NCBI GenBank assembly: GCA_021203805.1
Contig: JAJQAM010000003.1
Coordinates: 1 to 26,913, forward strand
DNA length: 26,913 nt
Direction of reading: 5' to 3'
DNA from: Coprobacillus sp.
GTDB taxonomy: Bacteria; Bacillota_I; Bacilli_A; RFN20; CAG-826
The notes beneath the pieces were generated by a model. That model worked only from the letters and a program-made list of their open reading frames with translations. It made no database searches and was not told the origin of the DNA. A program made the translations under genes and the position numbers. Positions within the stretch are counted from its first letter, which is position 1. Each line of letters begins with the position of its first letter. Below, one piece after another: positions 14,512 through 22,817 of this stretch.

Positions 14512-16362
14512 ATGAAAAAGAGTAAACGCAATGTCAGTCTTGTCACAGGTATCGTTGCGGCCTTATGTCTTTCTTCATGTACAGTTACCCCTTCGGACAC
14601 CGCAATTGTGACCTTTACAGGTTACAATGGTGAAGAAATAGCTCTAATAACCAATGACTTTTACGAGAAGTACCGAAATACTGAAGATGGAGTGATGACA
14701 TTCTACAACGCCATCATGGAAGTTCTTACTCGTTATGTCTTTGAACAAGGCTACGTCTTTACTAAAGGTGATCTCGATGAGTGTAAGAATCTTGAAGAGA
14801 TTAAAGTAGAGGCCGATAAGAACGTCCTTGGAGCGAAACAAGACTGTAAAGACCAAGCTAGTGATAACGGCACATCCTATGATAAGGAGTGGGACGCTTA
14901 TCTAGAAGGGCTTGGACTAGAAGATGAAGATGAACTACTTGAGTATTTCATCTATAACATCGAAAAAGAAGAAATCGAAGATTGGTACTTCGACAATAAT
15001 GTTGATGAACTTAAAGAAGAATACATCGGCGTTAGTGATACGGGAGAGGAGGTAGTAACTTCCGTAAGAAGCGCCTTCCCATATCACGTCCGTCATATTC
15101 TCGTAAATGTCTCAGACGAGTCTAGTAGTTTTACTAGAAGCGTCATTACAGAAAGCGAAGCGAATAAGCTTTCCACGGTTCTCACCATGCTTAATGACGG
15201 CATCCTCAAATTTGGTGATATCGCTTATAACCTTAGTGATGACACCGCAAGCGCGGAGGTATATGGTGACGCTGGTATCATGGATACCACAACATCCTTT
15301 GTCAATGAATTTAAGCTTGGCCTATACGCCTATGATGCGACATACGCAGGTCACACAGAGAACCCCGCCATCGAAGATGGTCTTGGTCTCAGCGGTGAAT
15401 TTGAAGACACTACAGTAAAGGAAGAAGTCAGTAATATTAAGCTAGGCTACGTCCCATACGGCGTCTTCGACTTACTTAAATTCTATAGTGACACTGAAAA
15501 AGATGAGAACGGACTTGATGTCAATGATGGCAATACCGCTTCCTATCCAAGAAATATTATTTGGAATGAATATCTTAATAAACACAGTGCCTTTGTGATT
15601 ACTAATGAAGGCATTAGTGATAGCGAGGAGCTACAAGCTCTATATGACGATAGTGCTACTGATAAGCCAGAAGATACTCTTAATGAAGAGAGTGCTAGAT
15701 GGCAAGAAGTTGATGGCATTACAACTAACGATCAGAAAGTCCTCTGCGATGAGCAGGGCCGAGTCATTATCGGTGTGCGTAGTGAATATGGAATTCATCT
15801 CATGGTTATTCAAAAATCAATTTATGATTTTAATGAAGGAGAAGACGGTGAGTCTAGCCTAGAAGACTACTACACTACCTTTGTCCCAGGAGATGATGAG
15901 TATCCAACCTATACCGATGCTAATGGAGTGAAGCAGGATAAAGATACCTATGTTAACTTCCTCTCCACTACCGATCAATCTATCTATAAGGAAAGAGCGA
16001 ATGATGTTGAAAGTCTTATTACTTCTTTTGACACCACTTATTCCTATAGACTATATGAATACTTTGTCTCTAAGGGAAGCATTCAGTTTACAACCCAAGA
16101 GGGACAAACTAATATCGGTGACCAAATCGAGAAGATGATTAAGGTCACAAGAGAGCAGAACCTATGGAACGCAGAAAAGACCCTTAATGATTCCTGGAGA
16201 ACCTATCTCGAGATGCTCGAGGTCCAGGAAGAAGAGAGAGCCAAAGAAGGTAGACTCGTTGATACCGGCTGCGTCGTTGGCTTTGCTCACGCAAATAGTT
16301 CTGATTCTAGCAAAATTACCTTAGCGGACTGGGAGAAGGGAGGCAAGTGCTATGTCGAGTAA
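14512..16362 (+). CDS. PrsA-like foldase lipoprotein with an interrupted parvulin domain
   Basis: Likely an extracytoplasmic folding factor anchored to the membrane. A signal peptide ends in the lipobox LSSC, with the lipidated Cys at residue 23. The first half of a parvulin (peptidyl-prolyl isomerase) domain is at about residues 190-275: YHVRHILV, then a helix, then FGDIAYNLSDDTAS, YGDAGIM and FVNEFKLGLYAY. The closing strand that should follow, GVRSEYGIHLMVIQKS, appears only at 421-436, so about 145 residues are inserted. The flanks (30-185 and 440-616) are helical and acidic, like the chaperone lobes of PrsA/SurA. At 616 residues it is about twice the size of B. subtilis PrsA. AAAGGAGG lies 10 bases before the ATG. 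It overlaps the next lipoprotein gene by 11 bases. Isomerase activity is uncertain. Confidence 0.8.
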   Translation: MKKSKRNVSLVTGIVAALCLSSCTVTPSDTAIVTFTGYNGEEIALITNDFYEKYRNTEDGVMTFYNAIMEVLTRYVFEQGYVFTKGDLDECKNLEEIKVEADKNVLGAKQDCKDQASDNGTSYDKEWDAYLEGLGLEDEDELLEYFIYNIEKEEIEDWYFDNNVDELKEEYIGVSDTGEEVVTSVRSAFPYHVRHILVNVSDESSSFTRSVITESEANKLSTVLTMLNDGILKFGDIAYNLSDDTASAEVYGDAGIMDTTTSFVNEFKLGLYAYDATYAGHTENPAIEDGLGLSGEFEDTTVKEEVSNIKLGYVPYGVFDLLKFYSDTEKDENGLDVNDGNTASYPRNIIWNEYLNKHSAFVITNEGISDSEELQALYDDSATDKPEDTLNEESARWQEVDGITTNDQKVLCDEQGRVIIGVRSEYGIHLMVIQKSIYDFNEGEDGESSLEDYYTTFVPGDDEYPTYTDANGVKQDKDTYVNFLSTTDQSIYKERANDVESLITSFDTTYSYRLYEYFVSKGSIQFTTQEGQTNIGDQIEKMIKVTREQNLWNAEKTLNDSWRTYLEMLEVQEEERAKEGRLVDTGCVVGFAHANSSDSSKITLADWEKGGKCYVE

Positions 16363-18274
16363 AAAAACTTTTAAGGCTTTAGGAATTGCCTGCCTTGGAT
16401 GTCTATGTCTTACCGCCTGCGATGAAATCATCGCTAAGACCACGGACTATGACGATCCTATTATCTCAAATGACGCCTATAGCGATGTCTATAATAACGT
16501 CCTTAATATCGTCTATGACGCCCTAAGAGATGGCTCTCTTGCAAGCGATGTTGTGGATGAAGTGCTTTATGAATACGCTAAATCAGTCTTTGGACCTTAT
16601 AACGCGGTCGTAGATGATAGCGGTGTCACCCTTAAAGCGGTGGTTAAAGATATCACGGAGCACACCGACGAAGAAAGCGGAGTCGTGAGCGGCGTTAGCG
16701 CCGTTACCGATGAATTCATCACCTCTCATAAAGCTTATTGGTCCACTAATAACGAAGATGAAAGAATTGATGATAATGCGGAGGTCGTAGATGAAGAGGC
16801 CGCGCCCTCACAGGGCGAATACGCCCGTGTCGTGGCCAAGTGGGACACCATCGAAGAGAGAATCTCTGAGACCCTCTACTCCACAATTAACACTGGAAAC
16901 TACTCCTACCGCTCTATCTTTAAAGAAAAAGAGTTCCTCATGAGTCTATACGGAAGCTTTGAAAAAGTAGCAAGCCCGCTAGACGAAGAGGTGAAGGGTA
17001 ACCTCACTGAATCTCTAATTTACCCAAATATTGAAGAGGAAGAAGTCTTTGAGGAAATCGAAGGAATTAGTACCACTCCTCTACTCCATAGAGAGTATTA
17101 TCAATCTAACTACGGACTAGAAGATGAGGAGTCAAGCGCTGATCCTTATACCTATATCGAAGATGAGATTATCCCCGCTATTTATCAGGATCTTCTCGTG
17201 GAGCAGTATCTTCTCGATGAGTCCTATAATACGCTTGGGCGTACCTACGCCCGTAAGGTCAATATCGTCGCTATAAGCGATAACGAGGACCATCAGGAAA
17301 GCGCCGCTTATCTCATGAATGAGTTTGTTAAGGAATACCTTGACGCGGAGCCAGAAAGCGAAACTAATTCAATTGTAGACTCCACTAATAAAGTGGACCT
17401 AGATACCTTAAAGATGCTCTCTAATGCTTGGAGAGGTATTGGTATCGTTGAGGATAAGCTTGGCGATGAAGAAAAGGCACTACTTAGTAATGCTGGATTC
17501 TCCACTGTAACTTCTAGCTACGGTGCAGATGATAGTGAAACAACCTATAGCGGCTATCTCGGCACCAAATACGGCGATCTCATTGAGAAGATTAATAAAC
17601 TCGATGATAATCCATATCTAACCGATGAAAGCGTGGAAAGTGAGCTTACTGGAGCCTCCTCTTATCCTGTTTCCACCGGCATTAAGATGCAGCAAGATAA
17701 CATTAGACTAGAAAGCTACACTACTGACGGCTGGTATATTAAAAACGGAGGCCTTACTACTCTCCCTGATAACATTAGAACAAGACTCTTTAATATCTCT
17801 GTGGCGAACGCTATTCAGGAAGGCGATGAAGAGGGACTTATTAGCCATGATAGATGGCAGTGGAACGGCTCAAGCTGGACCTACTCTAAAGATAACGACG
17901 CTAATAACTATGTCGCGCAGATTAACGGTAAGTACTACCTAAAGAATCAGACGAGTGAAGCCAGTGACTTTGCTAATAAGAGCAGCGATGTCCTCTTCTA
18001 TGATAGAGACTCCTCAACTTACTACATCATCCAAATTGAAGAAGCTATTTCTTCTAGTAAACTCTCTAAGACCTCTGATAACCGCTACGCGGTCACAAGA
18101 GGTAACGATGTCATGGAAGACGCGGTTAATAATGTCGCAAAAATTGTCGCCAGCGATTCAAGCTACGCGACTCTCTCCACTGAGTGGTGGCTTGAGCAGG
18201 CTACTCTTAGCTATCACGATGATGTCGTCTACGACTACTTCTACGCGAATTATCCAGACCTATTTGATGATTAA
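16352..18274 (+). CDS. Large lipoprotein, possible decayed parvulin paralogue of the preceding gene
   Basis: I do not recognise a family by direct motif. The 640-residue protein has a signal peptide with lipobox LTAC (Cys at residue 23, the same position as in its neighbour), a helical, acidic N-terminal half, and a more mixed C-terminal half. Three pieces resemble a parvulin in the right order: RKVNIVAIS followed by a helix (about 301-330), GWYIKNGGLTTLPDNI (460-475, compare GG-DLG...P), and STYYIIQIEE (555-564). They are spread over 265 residues, and the usual HIL motif is missing. GGAGG lies 8 bases before the ATG at 16352, and the gene overlaps its neighbour by 11 bases, so the two proteins are probably made together. 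A terminator follows at once. The parvulin link is inference. Confidence 0.6.
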   Translation: MSSKKTFKALGIACLGCLCLTACDEIIAKTTDYDDPIISNDAYSDVYNNVLNIVYDALRDGSLASDVVDEVLYEYAKSVFGPYNAVVDDSGVTLKAVVKDITEHTDEESGVVSGVSAVTDEFITSHKAYWSTNNEDERIDDNAEVVDEEAAPSQGEYARVVAKWDTIEERISETLYSTINTGNYSYRSIFKEKEFLMSLYGSFEKVASPLDEEVKGNLTESLIYPNIEEEEVFEEIEGISTTPLLHREYYQSNYGLEDEESSADPYTYIEDEIIPAIYQDLLVEQYLLDESYNTLGRTYARKVNIVAISDNEDHQESAAYLMNEFVKEYLDAEPESETNSIVDSTNKVDLDTLKMLSNAWRGIGIVEDKLGDEEKALLSNAGFSTVTSSYGADDSETTYSGYLGTKYGDLIEKINKLDDNPYLTDESVESELTGASSYPVSTGIKMQQDNIRLESYTTDGWYIKNGGLTTLPDNIRTRLFNISVANAIQEGDEEGLISHDRWQWNGSSWTYSKDNDANNYVAQINGKYYLKNQTSEASDFANKSSDVLFYDRDSSTYYIIQIEEAISSSKLSKTSDNRYAVTRGNDVMEDAVNNVAKIVASDSSYATLSTEWWLEQATLSYHDDVVYDYFYANYPDLFDD

Positions 18275-18303
18275 TCCCTTGGGATTAAATAATTAAATAA
18301 ATT

Positions 18304-18328
18304 AGGAGGGCTAGGGCCCTCCTTTTTT
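18304..18328 (+). terminator. Rho-independent terminator of the lipoprotein pair
   Basis: AGGAGGGC pairs with GCCCTCCT across a TAGG loop (8 bp, GC-rich) and is followed by five T, 30 bases after the stop of the second lipoprotein gene. Confidence 0.92.
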
Positions 18329-18472
18329 ATTAATAGGAATGCTTTTTAATGGGCAACATTCCCCTCTTTACCTAGAAGGCGCTTCTTTTCTTCCTCTTTA
18401 TAAATAAAGGGAAAGTTACTAAAATATATATTTAGACATATATATAGAGTATATATAGGGAGGATAAATAAA
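18329..18472 (+). other. Leader region before the HIT gene
   Basis: It holds only weak signals. GGAATG/CATTCC (18336-18362) and AGAAG/CTTCT followed by T-rich sequence (18374-18389) could fold. CTTTATAAATAAAG (18396-18409) is a short palindrome. A poor promoter, TTACTA-17-TATATA (18416-18444), lies in very AT-rich DNA, followed by GGAGG 9 bases before the HIT ATG. A 22-codon frame from the ATG at 18339 has no usable ribosome site, so I do not call it a gene. Confidence 0.4.
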
Positions 18473-18895
18473 ATGGGTAAAGAAGAAGAAGAAGATATAT
18501 TCTGTAAGATCATTAAAGGGGAGGTGCCCTGCTACAAGATATATGAGGACGAGGATGTCCTCGCCTTTCTCGACGTAGGCCAGACCACGAGAGGGCACAC
18601 TCTAGTGATCAGTAAAGAGCACTACGACAATTTCTTAAGCTGCCCGAAAGAGATTATGCATAAGGTCATGGATATCGCCCAGCGTGTGGGTCAAATCCAG
18701 ATCAAGATGCTCGGTGCCGAGGGCGTTAATATCTTAAGCAACTGCTACGAGGCCGCGGGTCAGTCTGTCTTTCATTTTCATGTTCATGTGATTCCCCGCT
18801 ATAGCAAGGACGATGGACTTAGAATTGAGATGAAAAGTCATGACGCTAGCGAGTTAAACCTTCCTTCTCTCGTCGATATAATACGGCTCGACTAA
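18473..18895 (+). CDS. HIT-family nucleotide hydrolase/transferase (Hint-like)
   Basis: Small cytosolic enzyme that usually cleaves phosphoramidates or similar bonds on AMP derivatives. The 140-residue protein opens with DIFCKIIKGEVPCYKIYEDE, the typical HIT N-terminus, and has the histidine triad HFHVHVIPR near residue 110. FLDVGQTTRGHTLVISKEH and the helix between them fit the Hint branch. GGAGG lies 9 bases before the ATG at 18473. It stands alone between a terminator and a convergent pullulanase gene. The true substrate is unknown for most bacterial members. Confidence 0.93.
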   Translation: MGKEEEEDIFCKIIKGEVPCYKIYEDEDVLAFLDVGQTTRGHTLVISKEHYDNFLSCPKEIMHKVMDIAQRVGQIQIKMLGAEGVNILSNCYEAAGQSVFHFHVHVIPRYSKDDGLRIEMKSHDASELNLPSLVDIIRLD

Positions 18896-18950
18896 TTTAT
18901 CCTATATGGGATAAAAGCCGCTTAGAGAGCCTAAAACGGGCGAAATAAAT

Positions 18951-18981
18951 AAAAAAGACAAGCCAACTATCTTGGCTTGCC
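18951..18981 (-). terminator. Terminator of the pullulanase gene (partly bidirectional)
   Basis: The minus-strand RNA forms a 10-bp stem (GGCAAGCCAA with UUGGCUUGUC, one G-U pair) with loop GATAG and then six U. On the plus strand the stem has one mismatch and four U follow, so it may also end the HIT transcript. A smaller hairpin, CCTAATC/GATTAGG (18993-19011), overlaps the pullulanase stop codon. Confidence 0.88.
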
Positions 18982-19006
18982 TTTTATATAAACCTAATCT
19001 ATTTGA

Positions 19007-21697
19007 TTAGGGGTTGGTTTTATAAGCGATAATGGTCTGATAAGGCTTAATCACTGTCTGTGCGGTGAGAGTAGCATCGCTATACTCGCCAAGTGTATCA
19101 AGATAGAGAGTATAACCACTTAGATCGACGGTAATACCTTCATCACCATAAATTGAAGGCACACCATTATGATGGATGATAATGACATCGCCTAGCTGTT
19201 CGTCTTCAACGTGATAGCTAAGAGCAGCTCCATCTTCATAAGTGGTAACATTCTGATAGGCTTCCGCCATAGTCTCTTCACTTTCCGCGCCTAAGCCGTC
19301 GATTTCCTGCTTGGCCTTAATAAGGGCTTTGTAGTTTTCGTAGACACTAGCGTTTTTAATGAGAAGAGAATAATCAAGCTCATTACACTTATAAGAGGAC
19401 TGATAAGAGTTAGATGGATCTCCACCGTCGACATTCTTGGTTCTAAGGAACTCTTCACCCGCAAGCATAAAGCTTGTACCTTTGGAGGTAAAGACCATAG
19501 CGTTAGCAAGAACCGCCATCTTCGCAATGGTCTCTTCATCCTTAATGCCCGCGGCGACACATCTATCGTAGAGGGTATAGTTATCATGGCAAGAGACATA
19601 GTTATTAGTCTTATCCGCATCGAGATACTGGCTATATCCACTTGTGGATGAGCCGGTATATCCATCTATGCCGTAGATAATACTTGTGACATCGGCAGCA
19701 CTCACTTTAGTGTTATCAGTAATCCAGCCTTTAGTGGAGACACTATTGAGACCGCCTTTAATAAGAGCGTCTCTCATCGCATCGTTAAACTGGCCGTAAT
19801 CGCCATATGATTTAGCATTAGACTGAGTGGCTAGATAATTACCACTTCCAAGGTTAGAAGCGGTGGTCATAGTCCAAGGCTCGCCGTAGATAACGATATT
19901 TTCGTTGATTTCCTGACAGGCTTCAGTGATATCGTTCATGGTATCAGTGTCATGTAGACCCATGAGGTCAAATCTAAAGCCGCTTAATTTATAGGTCTCT
20001 GCCCAGAAGGAAGTAGAATCCACCATAAACTTATGATACATTGGTAGTTCACTAGCGGTATCATTTCCGCACCCCGAGCCACTTGATAAGCTTCCGTCAT
20101 CGTTATAACGGAAATAGTAGCCAGGCATAAGGACATCAAAGTTAGACTGAATCGCTCCGTTAACGTGGTTATAGACAACGTCCATAATAATGGAGATATC
20201 TTTTTCTCCATACGCCATAACAAGCTCTCTAAACTCTTTAATCCTTGCATATCCATCATATGGATCAGAGGAATAAGAACCTTCTACAACGTTATAGTTA
20301 AGAGGGTTATAGCCCCAGTTAAAGCTCGTCTTAGCGTGATCTTCTTCATTTGCTTGATCAAAGACTGGCTGGAGTTGAACGGCGTTCACACCGAGATCTA
20401 CAATGTGATCAAAGCCGGTCTTGACCTCAGTTGTACCTTCGGTATAGGTTGTACCAGTTTCATAAGCGCCTTGATAGGTCTTAGCGTAAGCAGGGGTTCC
20501 ACCCCAGGTTTCACTTGAAGTAATATCCACGACATGGGTTTCATAGACCGTAAGCTCTTTCCTATCATGGTTAGGAGCGGTAAAATCATCCCATCCCTCA
20601 GGTTTTGCATCACTACTATCGAAGTTCACAACCATACCCCTTAGACCATTGATACCGGCGCTCTTAGCGTATGGATCAACGATTTCTTTAGCGGTATAGC
20701 TAGCGTTAGTAACGACATAGGTATAATATTTACCCGCTTGGTCACCGCTTAGTGTATATTCGAAAGTGCCATTATCTGCCTTCACCATTGGATACTCAGC
20801 ACAAGTATCATTACCATTTACTGAGTCTACTGATTTAGGAGTGCCGCTTTCATAGATACGAAGGGTAATAGCGCTTGAGACAGGAGACCACACTCTAAAC
20901 TCTGTCTGTCCAGATGTATAGATAGCGCCAAGCTCTCCGTCTTCTCCATACTGCTCTATAAACTCGTTTGTGGAGAATAAAGGCCTCATACTAACCGTGG
21001 TGGTCGCGCTCTTTCCACCAACGAAGTTGACATCAACCGTATAGACATTCTCAATTGATATTTTTTCATCGAGAGTAATGCCCACCGAGACTGTTGGAGT
21101 GCTCCAAGATTGCTCTTTGATTACTTTTCCGTTTTCATAGACAACTGCGGATTCAATCTCAACGCTTCCGGTAACGGCAATACGAGTGTAAGACGAGAAC
21201 TCAGCTTTCTTAATAACAGAAGCCATTCCTCCATCAGGGTCGTTATAGATATTAGCGTCGCCGCTCTTAAGATAGACGTGATATTCTCCGTTTTCATCTC
21301 TATCATAAGCGGTAAGATCGATAAAGCGGTCGCTATCAATATCTTTTGTAGTCCAGGTAGGATTATTAAAGTCAGCGCTTCTCGCTTTAACAATGAATCC
21401 GATTTGCTCAGTGGTAATATCCGTTACTCCAATTGTGGAGAGAGGATAGGAAGCAACCGCTCCATAAGAGTCCATACCGTTGAAATCGTATTCTGCGCCG
21501 TCAGCGTTAGTGGACCAAAGCCATAGTGACCAGTCGGAATAATTAGCGTCCGCTCTATAATAGTGAATTACAATAGCGTCTTCATCGTATTGGGGATAAC
21601 CATATACGGTGTTAGAATCTTCCTTATTACAACCGCTCACACATAAAAGGGCGCACACCGCTAAAACGGCTACACTTTTAAAAGATTTTTTCTTCAT
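19007..21697 (-). CDS. Membrane-anchored type I pullulanase (GH13)
   Basis: Cuts alpha-1,6 bonds of pullulan, glycogen or starch breakdown products outside the cell. The signal peptide ends in the lipobox VSGC (Cys at residue 23). A CBM41/PUD-type starch-binding domain starts near residue 40 (IVIHYYRADANYSDWSLWLW), and a CBM48 domain is near 260-340 (TEFRVWSPVSSAITLRIY). The GH13 barrel shows the type I signature FNWGYNPLNY at 458-467, MDVVYNH at 504-510, GFRFDLMG with nucleophile Asp576, YGEPW with acid/base Glu605, and SCHDN around 701-705. The 896 residues end in a small beta domain. GGGAGG lies 11 bases before the ATG at 21697. It has its own terminator, so it is a single-gene unit. The neighbouring foldase-like pair could help it fold (inference). 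Confidence 0.95.
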   Translation of the reverse strand: MKKKSFKSVAVLAVCALLCVSGCNKEDSNTVYGYPQYDEDAIVIHYYRADANYSDWSLWLWSTNADGAEYDFNGMDSYGAVASYPLSTIGVTDITTEQIGFIVKARSADFNNPTWTTKDIDSDRFIDLTAYDRDENGEYHVYLKSGDANIYNDPDGGMASVIKKAEFSSYTRIAVTGSVEIESAVVYENGKVIKEQSWSTPTVSVGITLDEKISIENVYTVDVNFVGGKSATTTVSMRPLFSTNEFIEQYGEDGELGAIYTSGQTEFRVWSPVSSAITLRIYESGTPKSVDSVNGNDTCAEYPMVKADNGTFEYTLSGDQAGKYYTYVVTNASYTAKEIVDPYAKSAGINGLRGMVVNFDSSDAKPEGWDDFTAPNHDRKELTVYETHVVDITSSETWGGTPAYAKTYQGAYETGTTYTEGTTEVKTGFDHIVDLGVNAVQLQPVFDQANEEDHAKTSFNWGYNPLNYNVVEGSYSSDPYDGYARIKEFRELVMAYGEKDISIIMDVVYNHVNGAIQSNFDVLMPGYYFRYNDDGSLSSGSGCGNDTASELPMYHKFMVDSTSFWAETYKLSGFRFDLMGLHDTDTMNDITEACQEINENIVIYGEPWTMTTASNLGSGNYLATQSNAKSYGDYGQFNDAMRDALIKGGLNSVSTKGWITDNTKVSAADVTSIIYGIDGYTGSSTSGYSQYLDADKTNNYVSCHDNYTLYDRCVAAGIKDEETIAKMAVLANAMVFTSKGTSFMLAGEEFLRTKNVDGGDPSNSYQSSYKCNELDYSLLIKNASVYENYKALIKAKQEIDGLGAESEETMAEAYQNVTTYEDGAALSYHVEDEQLGDVIIIHHNGVPSIYGDEGITVDLSGYTLYLDTLGEYSDATLTAQTVIKPYQTIIAYKTNP

Positions 21698-21717
21698 ACT
21701 AGTAAAAACCTCCCATT

Positions 21718-21826
21718 TTAATGTGATTAAAATTAATGAATGAAAAATTAAATTATAAGTGTGTTATATAAATAACATAATAATTATAAGATAAGATTTA
21801 TTTATAAATAAATAAAATCACAAAAA
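21718..21826 (-). promoter_or_regulatory. Promoter region of the pullulanase gene with a candidate operator
   Basis: A TATAAT (21752-21757, minus strand) has no good -35 partner. Just upstream is the palindrome TGTTATATAAATAACA (21762-21777; arms TGTTAT/ATAACA), placed where a regulator could control the promoter. A second TATAAT is at 21783-21788. The rest is AT-rich, and I see no clear catabolite-response (cre) site. Confidence 0.45.
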
Positions 21827-21860
21827 GAGCCACTCTCTAAATTGTAGAGTGGCCTCTTTT
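21827..21860 (-). terminator. Terminator after yhaM
   Basis: GCCACTCT/AGAGTGGC (21829-21836 with 21846-21853) forms an 8-bp stem with a 9-base loop. It is flanked by A-runs on one side and T-runs on the other, so it can work in both directions. It ends the glycosyltransferase-recX-yhaM operon before the pullulanase promoter. Confidence 0.88.
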
Positions 21861-21884
21861 GGTCAGATTTATCTTATAACGTAT

Positions 21885-22817
21885 TTACTTTTTTGGTTTA
21901 TAGAAGGTTCTATTATCAAGAGCGTAGACCTTAGGGGAGGACTCTCCCGCAGCCACTCCGTCAAGAGCTTTAGTGACCGCGGCCATCTTGGAGTCAAGGG
22001 AGTCGATAAGAGAGAGGAGAAGGGCTTCTTTAGTCTGAGGAAGAACGGGGGAGCCAAATTCAAGCTGACCGTGATGGGATAAGATCATATGGAGAAGCAC
22101 AGTGGTTTTCTCTTTATCGAGACCCGCTTCAGAGGCCGCTTCGCTAACAATCACTTCGCCAAGAGATATATGGCCAAGTAGTTTACCTTCTAGGGTATAA
22201 CTATAAGAGACATCGCCTTCTAGCTCTTTACTCTTTCCAATGTCATGAAGGAGGGTAGCGCTCATAAGCATATCGTAGTCCGTGTCTCCGTAGTGAGCGC
22301 ATAAAAACTCAGCAATCTCCGCCATTGAGATAACGTGAGTGAGAAGGCCGTGACGATAGTCATGATGAATATTCTTCCCGGCGGGAAGATTATGAAACTC
22401 CTTATCATATCTAGTAAGAGCGATATTGACTGTCTTTTTAAGAAGGGGATCACTAATAGAGTCAATATAATAACTAAGCTTCTTATCAAGCTCCTCTAGG
22501 CTAAGAGGAGACTCTTTTGTGAAGCGGGCTAGATCCACTTCAGAAGCGTCAAGAGGGGTAACACTATTGATCTTAAGCTGAAGGTTACTCTTATAAAGAG
22601 TAACTTCTCCTTCTATATAGACAATACTGCCCGCTACTAGAGCCTCTTCATCTGCTTCAGATGGTTCCCACTTTTTCGCGTAGATAGTGCCGCTATTGTC
22701 TTTTAGCTCAACGTTTAAATAAGTAGAACCAACACTTGAAGTGCTTTTAGAGACATTATTCACTAAAAGCTGAGTGGCTACTTTTTCATCTTTAACAAAT
22801 TCACTAATTAGTTTCAT
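21885..22817 (-). CDS. yhaM: 3'-5' exoribonuclease YhaM (OB-fold plus HD domain)
   Basis: Processive 3'-5' exonuclease of Gram-positive bacteria that degrades RNA tails. An OB-fold is at about residues 15-90 and an HD metal-dependent domain at about 150-285: HHDYRHGLLTHV, then LLHDIGKSKEL holding the His-Asp pair, HISLGE, and SHHGQLEFGSP. The 310 residues match B. subtilis YhaM (314), and the C-terminal RTFYKPKK is typical. The start overlaps the recX end by 14 bases. It is the last gene of the operon and is followed by a terminator. Confidence 0.95.
   Translation of the reverse strand: MKLISEFVKDEKVATQLLVNNVSKSTSSVGSTYLNVELKDNSGTIYAKKWEPSEADEEALVAGSIVYIEGEVTLYKSNLQLKINSVTPLDASEVDLARFTKESPLSLEELDKKLSYYIDSISDPLLKKTVNIALTRYDKEFHNLPAGKNIHHDYRHGLLTHVISMAEIAEFLCAHYGDTDYDMLMSATLLHDIGKSKELEGDVSYSYTLEGKLLGHISLGEVIVSEAASEAGLDKEKTTVLLHMILSHHGQLEFGSPVLPQTKEALLLSLIDSLDSKMAAVTKALDGVAAGESSPKVYALDNRTFYKPKK

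Noticed and set aside
18339..18407. 22-codon frame after the lipoprotein terminator
   Set aside because: There is no spacing for a ribosome site before the ATG, no recognisable product, and the region contains competing weak inverted repeats.
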